NCBI GenBank assembly: GCA_003248775.1
Contig: QFQX01000076.1
Coordinates: 1 to 12,644, forward strand
Reading direction: 5' to 3'
DNA: 12,644 bases
Source: Shinella sp.
Lineage (GTDB): Bacteria; Pseudomonadota; Alphaproteobacteria; Rhizobiales; Rhizobiaceae
The translations under genes were made by a program, and so were the position numbers. Below the pieces are notes generated by a model. The model did no database searches. It saw nothing but the letters and a program-made list of their open reading frames with translations, and was not told where the DNA came from. Below, one piece after another: positions 6,560 to 12,644 of the stretch. Position 1 is the stretch's first letter. Every line of letters begins with the position of its first letter.

Positions 6560-7708
6560 TCAACCGCCCTTGACCGAACCGGCCAGCAGGCCGCGGACGA
6601 GGTAGCGCTGGAGCGCGAAGAAGACGAGCAAGGGCACTATGATGGTAATGAATGCCGAGGCGGTGAGGATCTCCCACTTGCCGCCGCGTGAGCCGAGAAG
6701 ATTGACGAGACGGCCGGTCAGGACCAGTTCGTCATTGCCGGTGCCAAGGAAGACCATGGCGACCAGTAGGTCGTTCCAGGTCCACAGGAACTGGAAGATG
6801 GCGAAAGACGCGAGCGCCGGATAGGACAGCGGCAGCACGATTTTGGTGAATATGGTGAAATCGGATGCGCCATCGACGCGGGCCGATTCCATGATCTCGC
6901 GCGGCAGGCCGGCGATATAGTTGCGCAAGAGATAGATCGCGAGCGGCAGGCCGAAGCCCATATGCGCAAGCCAGATACCGAGATAGGTCTTGGACGGCAC
7001 CCCGAAGAACGCGCCGATGCCGTTATACATCTTCAGAAGCGGGATGAGCGACATCTGCAGCGGCACGACCAGCAGACCGACGATGACCGCGAGAATGAGC
7101 GACCGGCCGGGGAACGGCATCCATGCCAGCGCATAGGCCGCAAACGCTGCAACCAGGATCGGGATGATGGTCGAAGGGATGGCGACCGTCAAAGAGTTGA
7201 TAAAGGACTGGCCAATGCCTTCCGCCATCAACACATTACGATAGTTTTCCAGCGTGAAGCGCGGCGGAATGGCGGCCGTGTAGAAAATACGCTGACCGCG
7301 CGTCCCCTCGAAAGCCTTGGGCGAGCTCAGCCGGAAATCGCCGTTCGCCGCGACCGTCAGCTTGACGTCGTCCTTCAGGTCGGCGGTGGCGCCAGCCTCG
7401 AAGGCAGCCGGATCCTGGCTCGAAGTGCCGAAGGCGCCGACCGTTCCCTCGCCACCCTCGAAGACATTGCCGGAGATCACGAAGGAGCCGTTTTCCTCGA
7501 CCTGCTTGTCCGCAGCGGGAGCACGGTAGATCGCATTCTGGGTGGAGGTCGAAAGCGCCGTCCACCAGCCGGAAGCAAAGATCTGGTCCTTGTCGCGAAT
7601 GGCCGAGATGAACAGGCCGGCCGTCGGCAGGGTCCAGAGGATCACCAGGAAAAGAACGGAAAGATGGACGAACCACGTCAGTGGCGAGCGAACACTGCCT
7701 TTATGCAT
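6560..7708 (-). CDS. aglG: Alpha-glucoside ABC transporter permease AglG
   Basis: AglG is one of the two inner-membrane permeases (MalG-like). The 382-residue protein has a first membrane segment at about 13-37, then a long soluble stretch (about 40-150) rich in Gly, Ala and charged residues, then at least five further hydrophobic segments. The EAA loop that docks the ATPase is clear: EIMESARVDGASDFTIFTKI (271-290), followed by VLPLSYP. The C-terminus, RGLLAGSVKGG, is typical of the CUT1 MalG family. The soluble insertion after the first membrane segment is absent from the usual 280-290-residue MalG proteins and should face the periplasm. Translation is coupled to aglF: one base separates the aglF stop from this ATG, and the ribosome binding site (GGAAGGA) lies in the end of aglF. 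Confidence 0.95.
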   Translation of the reverse strand: MHKGSVRSPLTWFVHLSVLFLVILWTLPTAGLFISAIRDKDQIFASGWWTALSTSTQNAIYRAPAADKQVEENGSFVISGNVFEGGEGTVGAFGTSSQDPAAFEAGATADLKDDVKLTVAANGDFRLSSPKAFEGTRGQRIFYTAAIPPRFTLENYRNVLMAEGIGQSFINSLTVAIPSTIIPILVAAFAAYALAWMPFPGRSLILAVIVGLLVVPLQMSLIPLLKMYNGIGAFFGVPSKTYLGIWLAHMGFGLPLAIYLLRNYIAGLPREIMESARVDGASDFTIFTKIVLPLSYPALASFAIFQFLWTWNDLLVAMVFLGTGNDELVLTGRLVNLLGSRGGKWEILTASAFITIIVPLLVFFALQRYLVRGLLAGSVKGG

Positions 7709-7709
7709 C

Positions 7710-8720
7710 TCAGCGTCCTTCCATTTCCCGACGGGCGTTGCGGATGTTCCAGATCATGATCGGCACGACCATGACCATGATGACGACGGCAATCGAGGCG
7801 CCGCGACCGAAATCGCCGCCACCACGGAACATCCAGTCGAACATCAGGTTGGCAAGCACCTGCGTCTGCCACTGGCCATTGGTCATGGCCAGCACGATAT
7901 CGAAGACCTTGAGGACGAGAATTGTGATGGTCGTCCAGACGACGGCAATCGTGCCCCAGATCTGCGGCACCTTGATCTTCAGGAAGATCTGCCAGGGGTT
8001 GGCGCCGTCGATGACGGCAGCCTCGATGGTTTCCTCGGGAATACCGCGAAGCGCCGCCGACAGGAGCACCATGGCAAATCCGGTCTGGATCCAGATGAGG
8101 ATGACCATCAGGAAGAAATTGTTCCAGAAGGGCAGCGTGATCCAGATCTGCGGCTCGCCGCCGAACGCCACGACGATTGCGTTCAGGATGCCGATCTGCT
8201 CCGAACCGGCGTCACGGTAGTCGTAGACGAACTTCCAGATGACGGACGCACCGACGAAAGAAATCGCCATCGGCATGAAGATCAGGGACTTGGCGATGTT
8301 GCCCCACCAGATGCGGTCGGTGAGCGCTGCGATGATCAGCCCGAACAGCGTGGAAGCCGCCGGCACGACGATCAGCCACAGCATGTTGTTGAAAATCGAC
8401 TGGCGGAATTCGGTGTCGTGGAGCATCCAGCGATAGTTCGCGAGACCGACGAACGTGGTGCCTGCCCGATCGAACAGGGAATAGGCCACCGACGAAAACA
8501 CCGGATAGACGAGATAGATCGACAGCGACACGATGGCCGGACCCAGGAACAGCCAGGGACGAACGAGGCTCGCACGGCGGATGTTTCGCGAGGCCTGCGC
8601 CGTATCGGCAAGCCGCGACGGAAAGACCAGATCGAGCAGCAGGTTCGAGCCATAGAAATAGCCGATCGCTCCGGCAATTCCGATGACGATTGTCAGCAGC
8701 GCATAGAGTAACTGTTGCAA
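7710..8720 (-). CDS. aglF: Alpha-glucoside ABC transporter permease AglF
   Basis: AglF is the MalF-like permease partner of AglG. The 336-residue protein has an N-terminal hydrophobic segment (about 5-33), a short cytoplasmic basic part, the motif PWLFLGPAI (55-63) that opens the transport domain, further membrane segments, and the EAA loop EETIEAAVIDGANPWQIFLK (229-248) followed by IKVPQIWG. The start is a TTG at 8720 with a strong site, GGGAGGGG, upstream. The next in-frame Met is near residue 99, so the TTG start is needed to keep the first membrane segments. It lies 79 bases after aglE, with a strong hairpin in the gap, and is followed by aglG after one base. Confidence 0.95.
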   Translation of the reverse strand: MQQLLYALLTIVIGIAGAIGYFYGSNLLLDLVFPSRLADTAQASRNIRRASLVRPWLFLGPAIVSLSIYLVYPVFSSVAYSLFDRAGTTFVGLANYRWMLHDTEFRQSIFNNMLWLIVVPAASTLFGLIIAALTDRIWWGNIAKSLIFMPMAISFVGASVIWKFVYDYRDAGSEQIGILNAIVVAFGGEPQIWITLPFWNNFFLMVILIWIQTGFAMVLLSAALRGIPEETIEAAVIDGANPWQIFLKIKVPQIWGTIAVVWTTITILVLKVFDIVLAMTNGQWQTQVLANLMFDWMFRGGGDFGRGASIAVVIMVMVVPIMIWNIRNARREMEGR

Positions 8721-8726
8721 AGGCTT

Positions 8727-8734
8727 CCCCTCCC
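8727..8734 (-). promoter_or_regulatory. Ribosome binding site for the aglF TTG start
   Basis: GGGAGGGG (8734-8727, minus strand) ends 6 bases before the TTG at 8720. No ATG or GTG alternative lies nearby in frame, so this site decides the start. Confidence 0.75.
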
Positions 8735-8749
8735 GGCGACAGCAAGGCT

Positions 8750-8783
8750 GACGATGCCGCCAGTTGTAGCGGGCGGCATCGTC
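8750..8783 (-). repeat. 12-bp perfect hairpin between aglE and aglF
   Basis: GACGATGCCGCC (8750-8761) and GGCGGCATCGTC (8772-8783) form a perfect 12-bp GC-rich stem with a 10-base loop, starting 16 bases after the aglE stop codon. No U-run follows on the transcript, so it is probably not a full terminator. Such a hairpin behind a binding-protein gene commonly protects the upstream mRNA 3' end from exonucleases, giving more binding protein than permease. That role is an inference here. Confidence 0.7.
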
Positions 8784-8799
8784 GCAGCTTGTTTGACGG

Positions 8800-10158
8800 T
8801 TACTTCAGGCCGTCCCAAGCCTTCTGGATACCAGCTGCGACATCGGCTGCGGACTTGCCGCCCGTATAGTCGACCATGCCTGTCCAGAACGCGCCGGCAC
8901 CGATCTTGCCGGGCATCAGGTCGGAACCGTCGAAGCGGAAGGTGGTGGCGCCGAGCAGGATGTCGCCCTGCTTGCGCATCGGCGCGTTGGCATAAACGTC
9001 CATGTTTACCGACTTGTACGGCGTCAGGAAGCTGGACTGCGCCATCCAGAGTTCGTGCGCAATCGGCGTCTTCAGGAAGTCGATGAAGGCGCGGGCAGCC
9101 GGCGTATCCTTGGTGATCATGGCGAGTGTGCCGGCACCGAGAACCGGATTGCCGAGTTCCTTCCTGCTCTCATAGGGAGGCATGTAGAAGAAATCCGCAT
9201 CCTGACCCACAACCGTGCCTTCCGGGAAGAAGGATGGGATGAAGGACGCCTGATGATGCAGGTAGCACTTCGGCGGCGAGGTGAAGAGGCCCTTCGGGCT
9301 GTCGCGGAAGTCGGTGGACGCGACGCCGGCCGCACCACCGTCGACAAACTTGTCATTCCTGGCAAACCAGCCGAATTCCTCGATCGCGCCGACAACAGCC
9401 GGGTCGTCGAACTTGATCGCGTTCGAGACCCACTTGTCGTAGACGTCGGCAGGTTGGGTGCGCAGCATCAAGTCCTCGACCCAGTCTGTCGCCGGCCAAC
9501 CTGTCGCACCGCCGGAGCCGAGACCGATGCACCAGGGCGTACCACCATCGGCAACGATCTTCTCGGTCAGCGCCTTGAGTTCCTCCATGGTCTTGGGAAC
9601 TTCATAACCGGCGTCCTCGAAGTTTTCAGGCACGTACCAGATCAGCGACTTCACATCGATCTTGTAAGGGAAGGCGTAGATGGCGGCCTTGCCGTCCTTG
9701 CCCTTGTAGGTGGAAAGGTCCACCCACGACTGGCCGGCAGCATAGTTCTGCAGCAGCCAATCCTTGTTCTCCTCGCCGAGCGGCACAAGGTAACCCTTGG
9801 CGGCGAGATCGGCGATGAGGCCGGGCTGCGGAAGGATCGCGACATCCGGCGGGCTTCCCGCCTGGGTGTCGATGACGATCTGCTGCTCGTAGTTTTCGGA
9901 GGAGGAATACTTCACGTTGATGCCGGTGGCATCCTGGAAATAGGCCAGAACACTTTCGAAAAGGGCCTGGTCCTCGCCGCGCCAGGGGCCAAAAATCGTC
10001 ACCGACTGACCAGCCATGGCATGCGACTTCTTGAATTCCTCAAGGCTCGCCCAGTTGAACTTGGAATCCTCGCCGGGCTTGAATTTCAGTTCTGCTGCGC
10101 CTGCGGCTCCAGCAAAGAGCGCGGCCGCCGCGACAGTCATGCAAATTGTTTTCTTCAT
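8800..10158 (-). CDS. aglE: Periplasmic alpha-glucoside-binding protein AglE
   Basis: AglE is the family 1 extracellular solute-binding protein that captures alpha-glucosides and delivers them to AglFG. The 452-residue precursor begins with a clear signal peptide (MKKTICMTVAAAALFAG..., probable cleavage near A22, before ELKFKPG). The mature part has the binding-protein pattern: VTIFGPWRGEDQ, TGINVKYSSSENYEQQI, SPPDVAILPQPG and a late hinge segment with PVLGAGTLAMITKDTP. The absence of a lipobox Cys indicates a soluble periplasmic protein. The ATG at 10158 is chosen because GGAGGGAGGGA lies just upstream; the frame extends to 10191 only through a TTG. It is the first gene of the operon, read away from aglR. 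In S. meliloti the homologous system takes up sucrose, maltose and trehalose; the exact range here is inferred. Confidence 0.95.
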   Translation of the reverse strand: MKKTICMTVAAAALFAGAAGAAELKFKPGEDSKFNWASLEEFKKSHAMAGQSVTIFGPWRGEDQALFESVLAYFQDATGINVKYSSSENYEQQIVIDTQAGSPPDVAILPQPGLIADLAAKGYLVPLGEENKDWLLQNYAAGQSWVDLSTYKGKDGKAAIYAFPYKIDVKSLIWYVPENFEDAGYEVPKTMEELKALTEKIVADGGTPWCIGLGSGGATGWPATDWVEDLMLRTQPADVYDKWVSNAIKFDDPAVVGAIEEFGWFARNDKFVDGGAAGVASTDFRDSPKGLFTSPPKCYLHHQASFIPSFFPEGTVVGQDADFFYMPPYESRKELGNPVLGAGTLAMITKDTPAARAFIDFLKTPIAHELWMAQSSFLTPYKSVNMDVYANAPMRKQGDILLGATTFRFDGSDLMPGKIGAGAFWTGMVDYTGGKSAADVAAGIQKAWDGLK

Positions 10159-10219
10159 GTGAATCCCTCCCTCCACACAACCGGCGAACAAGGCCGCCTT
10201 ACCAGCCGCAGCTTTCTTT

Positions 10220-10231
10220 CAAAGCGCTTTG
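10220..10231. promoter_or_regulatory. Probable AglR operator (LacI-type palindrome)
   Basis: CAAAGCGCTTTG is a perfect 12-bp palindrome with the central CG step typical of LacI-family operators. It lies in the aglE-aglR intergenic region. An imperfect second palindrome, CTTTGGCGCTAAAG (10227-10240), overlaps it. The site is about 10 bases downstream of the candidate aglE -10, where a bound repressor would block transcription. Binding by AglR is inferred from position and family. Confidence 0.7.
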
Positions 10232-10240
10232 GCGCTAAAG

Positions 10241-10269
10241 TCATCCCACTGACAGCGAAGAGGAGTCAA
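10241..10269 (-). promoter_or_regulatory. Candidate aglE promoter
   Basis: On the minus strand TTGACT (10269-10264), preceded by C as in the rhizobial CTTGAC -35 preference, is followed after 17 bases by GGATGA (10246-10241), a poor -10. The -35 match is good and the location fits the operon, but the -10 is weak. An activator or a shifted -10 is possible. Confidence 0.45.
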
Positions 10270-10306
10270 GCATATTTCGACCCATGCCGCAAATCACCGC
10301 AACGTA

Positions 10307-10325
10307 TGCGAGCGAAATGCTCGCA
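10307..10325. repeat. 7-bp inverted repeat in the aglE-aglR intergenic region
   Basis: TGCGAGC (10307-10313) and GCTCGCA (10319-10325) flank GAAAT. The site is about 40 bases upstream of the candidate aglE -35 and 125 bases upstream of the aglR start. It could be a second regulator site or a small hairpin; no other support is visible. Confidence 0.4.
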
Positions 10326-10449
10326 CGGATCCCAATTCGGTATTTTCCTGTTTCGGCGCATTGCCGGTACTGCTAGAAAATGGTGCGCCTTGGTTCGCAG
10401 GTGGAGGAAACGCCCAGCAGGACAAGGCGGCAGGGAGGGACTGCATAGC

Positions 10450-11475
10450 GTGAATCTGAAACAACTGTCCGAGCTTCTCGGCCTGTCGCAAACGACGATC
10501 AGCCGGGCGATAAATGGCTATCCTGAGGTAAACGAGAAAACGCGCCAGCGTGTGCTGAAGGCCGCGCAGGAAACCGGCTACAGGCCTAATCGCGCGGCGC
10601 AGCGCCTCGCCACCGGCAAGACCGGCTCGATCGGACTGGTGCTGCCGACAGCACCCGGGCATTATTCGGACGTGCACTTCGGCGAATTCCAAAGCGGGCT
10701 TGCGGAAGAGGCCCTTCGTCACGATTTCCATTTTGTCATCATGCCATCGCATCCGCGCGACGAGGAGCAGGCAATCCGCTGGCTGGTAGCGAGCGGCAGC
10801 GTCGATGGCTATTACCTCGCCTACATGCGCGAAAACGACCCGCGCATCGCCATGGCGAAATCGCTCGCGGTGCCCTTCATCGTGCATGGCCGTTCCCACG
10901 GCCTGCAGCTCGACTATCCCTATCTCGATGTCGACAATGAAGGCGCGTTCCGCGATGCAACCGAGCACCTGCTGCAGCTCGGGCACCGTCGTTTCGCCCT
11001 GCTCAACGGCCCCGAAGATCTGGATTTCGCCCTCAGGCGCAAGCTCGGAGCGGTGGCCGCGCTACGGGAAAAGGGGCTGGATCTCGCTCCGTCCCATATG
11101 CGCCATACTGTAATGACGGACGAATTCGGCTATCGCGGCATGGCCGAGCTGCTGGAGCTGCCGGAACGGCCGACAGCCGTGCTTTGCAGCAGTACGGTTC
11201 TCGCTCTCGGCGCTATCCGGGCAATCCACATGGCAGGTTTGAAGCTCGGCGAGGACATCTCGCTGATCGCGCATGACGACGTGTTGCCACTGTTGAAGCC
11301 GGAAAACTTTACCGTTCCACTGACGACGACGCGATCCTCACTCAGGGCAGCCGGCATCCGGATTGCACAACGGCTGATCTCCACGATCAACCGGGCACAA
11401 CCGCAACCGCCGGAACACGAACTCTGGAAAACCGACCTGGTGATCCGCGCCTCGACAGGTCCGGCACCGCAATAA
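10450..11475 (+). CDS. aglR: LacI-family transcriptional regulator AglR
   Basis: AglR is a LacI/GalR-type regulator of the divergent aglEFGAK operon. The 341-residue protein starts with a helix-turn-helix at residues 3-22 (LKQLSELLGLSQTTISRAIN) and a hinge helix NRAAQRLATG (47-56). A periplasmic-binding-protein-like effector domain of about 280 residues follows, with segments such as IGLVLPT, DVDNEGAFRDATEHLLQLGH and SLIAHDD. The start is the GTG at 10450, directly before the HTH, with GGGAGGGA about 10 bases upstream. The open frame continues far upstream only because it overlaps aglE on the other strand. Repression in the absence of sugar is the usual LacI-family mode and fits the palindrome at 10220-10231. 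Whether AglR also controls itself is not visible. Confidence 0.93.
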   Translation: MNLKQLSELLGLSQTTISRAINGYPEVNEKTRQRVLKAAQETGYRPNRAAQRLATGKTGSIGLVLPTAPGHYSDVHFGEFQSGLAEEALRHDFHFVIMPSHPRDEEQAIRWLVASGSVDGYYLAYMRENDPRIAMAKSLAVPFIVHGRSHGLQLDYPYLDVDNEGAFRDATEHLLQLGHRRFALLNGPEDLDFALRRKLGAVAALREKGLDLAPSHMRHTVMTDEFGYRGMAELLELPERPTAVLCSSTVLALGAIRAIHMAGLKLGEDISLIAHDDVLPLLKPENFTVPLTTTRSSLRAAGIRIAQRLISTINRAQPQPPEHELWKTDLVIRASTGPAPQ

Positions 11476-11485
11476 CGCGCCGGGC

Positions 11486-11518
11486 TTGAGGGCCTGCGAA
11501 TATCAAGCAGGCCCCCAA
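11486..11518. terminator. Hairpin between convergent aglR and folD
   Basis: GGGCCTGC (11490-11497) pairs with GCAGGCCC (11507-11514) around a 9-base loop, and after one mismatch the stem extends by TTG/CAA. It fills the 56-base gap between the two convergent stop codons and could end both transcripts, but neither side carries a proper T-run. Confidence 0.5.
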
Positions 11519-11531
11519 ACGGCCGACAGCG

Positions 11532-12431
11532 TCAGAACTTCGGAGCCTGACGGCCCGCCGCGCGATAGGCGGCAATTACGGTATTGGCCATGAGCATCGC
11601 AATGGTCATCGGACCGACACCGCCCGGAACCGGCGAAATGGCGGCGGCAACCGGTGCGCACTCGGCAAAATCGACGTCACCGACCAGTTTGTTCTTGCCC
11701 TCGCCCTTTTCCGGGGCGGGAACGCGGTTGATACCGACATCGATGACGGTCGCACCGGGTTTCACCCAGTCAGCCTTGACCATTTCGGCGCGACCGACAG
11801 CGGCGACCAGAATATCGGCGCCCCGCGCGATGCCGGCGAGATCGCGGCTGCGGGAATGGGCGATGGTAACGGTGGCGTTGGCATTGAGCAGCAACTGCGC
11901 CATGGGCTTGCCGAACAGGTTGGAGCGGCCAATCACCAGCGCATTGAGGCCGGACAGATCGTTGCCGTGGATCTGGCGCACAAGGATCATGGCGCCGGCG
12001 GGCGTGCAGGAGACGAGACCGGTTTCCATATCGCCGATTGCGAGCTTGCCGGCATTGACCACATGCAGGCCGTCGACGTCCTTCTCCGGCAGGATCGACT
12101 GGATCACCGCATCGGAATTCAGATGCTTCGGCAGGGGCAGTTGAACGAGAATACCGTCGATTTCCGGATCGGCATTGAGTTCGGCGACCAGCGCCATCAG
12201 CGTTTCCTGGCTGGTCTCTTCGGGAAGCGTGTGCTGCACGGACTTGAAGCCGCACTGCTTTGCCATCTTGCCCTTGGAGTTCACATAGGCGTGGCTTGCC
12301 GGATCATCCCCGACGATCACAACCGCCAAACCCGGCTTGCGGCCCGCTTCGGTCTCGAGTTTCTCGGCAGCGGCCTTCACCGCCGCGACAACCGATGCGG
12401 CTGCCTGCTTGCCATCAATCACCGTCGTCAC
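11532..12431 (-). CDS. folD: Bifunctional methylenetetrahydrofolate dehydrogenase/cyclohydrolase FolD
   Basis: FolD interconverts 5,10-methylene-THF, 5,10-methenyl-THF and 10-formyl-THF with NADP(H), supplying one-carbon units for purine and formyl-Met synthesis in the cytoplasm. The 299-residue protein shows the family motifs in order: VVIVGDDPASHAYVNSKGK with the catalytic Y49 and K53, ILVQLPLPKH, the substrate-binding Asp in KDVDGLH, the nucleotide-binding GRSNLFGKPMAQLLL, IDVGIN and PVPGGVGPMTIAML. I place the start at the GTG at 12431 because AAGAGGA lies 7 bases upstream and the product then has the usual length and N-terminus (TTVIDGKQAA). The longer frame to 12524 starts with TTG and adds non-conserved residues. 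It is convergent with aglR and functionally unrelated to it. Confidence 0.97.
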   Translation of the reverse strand: MTTVIDGKQAAASVVAAVKAAAEKLETEAGRKPGLAVVIVGDDPASHAYVNSKGKMAKQCGFKSVQHTLPEETSQETLMALVAELNADPEIDGILVQLPLPKHLNSDAVIQSILPEKDVDGLHVVNAGKLAIGDMETGLVSCTPAGAMILVRQIHGNDLSGLNALVIGRSNLFGKPMAQLLLNANATVTIAHSRSRDLAGIARGADILVAAVGRAEMVKADWVKPGATVIDVGINRVPAPEKGEGKNKLVGDVDFAECAPVAAAISPVPGGVGPMTIAMLMANTVIAAYRAAGRQAPKF

Positions 12432-12438
12432 GATAGCA

Positions 12439-12445
12439 TCCTCTT
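12439..12445 (-). promoter_or_regulatory. Ribosome binding site fixing the folD GTG start
   Basis: AAGAGGA (12445-12439, minus strand) is well spaced from the GTG at 12431. The in-frame ATG at 12476 would add 15 residues not expected for the family. Confidence 0.7.
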
Positions 12446-12485
12446 GCTTGCGTTCCGGCCAATCTAGGCAAAGCATATCGCCCGG

Positions 12486-12514
12486 ATTTGCCTGTCCCCG
12501 CCCTATGCTGTCAA
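12486..12514 (-). promoter_or_regulatory. Candidate folD promoter
   Basis: A perfect TTGACA (12514-12509, minus strand) is followed after 17 bases by GCAAAT (12491-12486), a weak -10. The predicted leader of about 50 bases is reasonable. Confidence 0.4.
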
Positions 12515-12555
12515 AATACGGCAATTTGCAAGGGGCAAGAGAGCACCATCGACAC

Positions 12556-12644
12556 TAAAGCGCGTCGCGATCTTTCAGATTCGCACGTGGCGCTTTAAGT
12601 CCTTGTTTCATCGCATGTCGTTGCCGCAAAACCGCTGCACACTT
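12556..12644 (+). repeat. Two-hairpin rhizobial intergenic repeat element, copy 2 (cut by window edge)
   Basis: The element starts with a 42-base palindrome closed by TAAAGCGC (12556-12563) and GCGCTTTA (12590-12597), then a short linker containing TTGTTT. It continues with the left part of a second hairpin beginning GCATGTCG (12613 onward), whose right arm lies beyond the window. The layout and several bases match the element at 3110-3214 read in its own direction. I recall near-identical sequences as abundant intergenic repeats in Rhizobium and Agrobacterium genomes, but I cannot assign a published name with certainty. Confidence 0.7.

Noticed and set aside
3829..6573. 914-codon open frame on the plus strand across aglK and aglA
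   Set aside because: It is antisense to two genes with full sets of catalytic motifs, has no recognisable domain, and long antisense frames are common in GC-rich DNA.
9055..10449. Upstream extension of the aglR frame by about 465 codons
   Set aside because: It is antisense to aglE through most of its length. The LacI HTH begins exactly at the GTG at 10450, which has its own ribosome binding site.
12556..12644. Possible start of a CRISPR array or tRNA at the right edge
   Set aside because: There is no direct repeat with spacers and no cloverleaf; the sequence fits the two-hairpin intergenic repeat also seen at 3110-3214.

Overview
The window looks like chromosomal DNA of a member of the Rhizobiaceae (Rhizobium, Agrobacterium, Sinorhizobium or a close relative). 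The reasons are high GC content, a complete aglR-aglEFGAK alpha-glucoside gene cluster in the order known from Sinorhizobium meliloti, a 299-residue alphaproteobacterial-type FolD, and two hairpin repeats of the kind scattered through rhizobial intergenic regions. The species cannot be named from the sequence alone.

Layout from left to right. Positions 1-203 are a leader with strong, mutually exclusive inverted repeats. They precede a small plus-strand gene (204-653) for an unrecognised protein with a cysteine cluster. Convergent to it is a membrane-anchored protein with a DUF2778/Tlde1-type L,D-transpeptidase domain (679-2052, minus). Next, also on the minus strand, come an SDR-family protein whose catalytic Tyr and Lys are replaced (2261-2962, with a clear intrinsic terminator) and a small PilZ-like protein (3212-3604). 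The PilZ stop codon lies at the edge of a two-hairpin repeat element.

The core is the divergent agl locus. From about 10.2 kb down to 3.75 kb, the minus-strand operon aglE-aglF-aglG-aglA-aglK encodes a periplasmic binding protein, two permeases, a cytoplasmic GH13 alpha-glucosidase and the ATPase. aglR, a LacI-family regulator, reads the other way from 10450. The shared intergenic region holds a perfect LacI-type palindrome, CAAAGCGCTTTG, just downstream of a candidate aglE promoter. A simple reading is that AglR represses aglEFGAK until an alpha-glucoside is present, that the transporter imports disaccharides such as sucrose, maltose or trehalose, and that AglA splits them in the cytoplasm. 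A strong hairpin between aglE and aglF probably lets the binding protein be made in excess over the membrane parts.

The right end holds folD (minus strand, GTG start), convergent with aglR, and then a second copy of the two-hairpin repeat, cut by the window edge. I found no rRNA, tRNA, CRISPR array, insertion sequence or phage gene. Most of the window is ordinary catabolic and housekeeping DNA. The parts most worth a second look are the switch-like leader at 74-152, the SDR lacking its catalytic residues, the DUF2778 protein, and the repeat family at 3110-3214 and 12556-12644.
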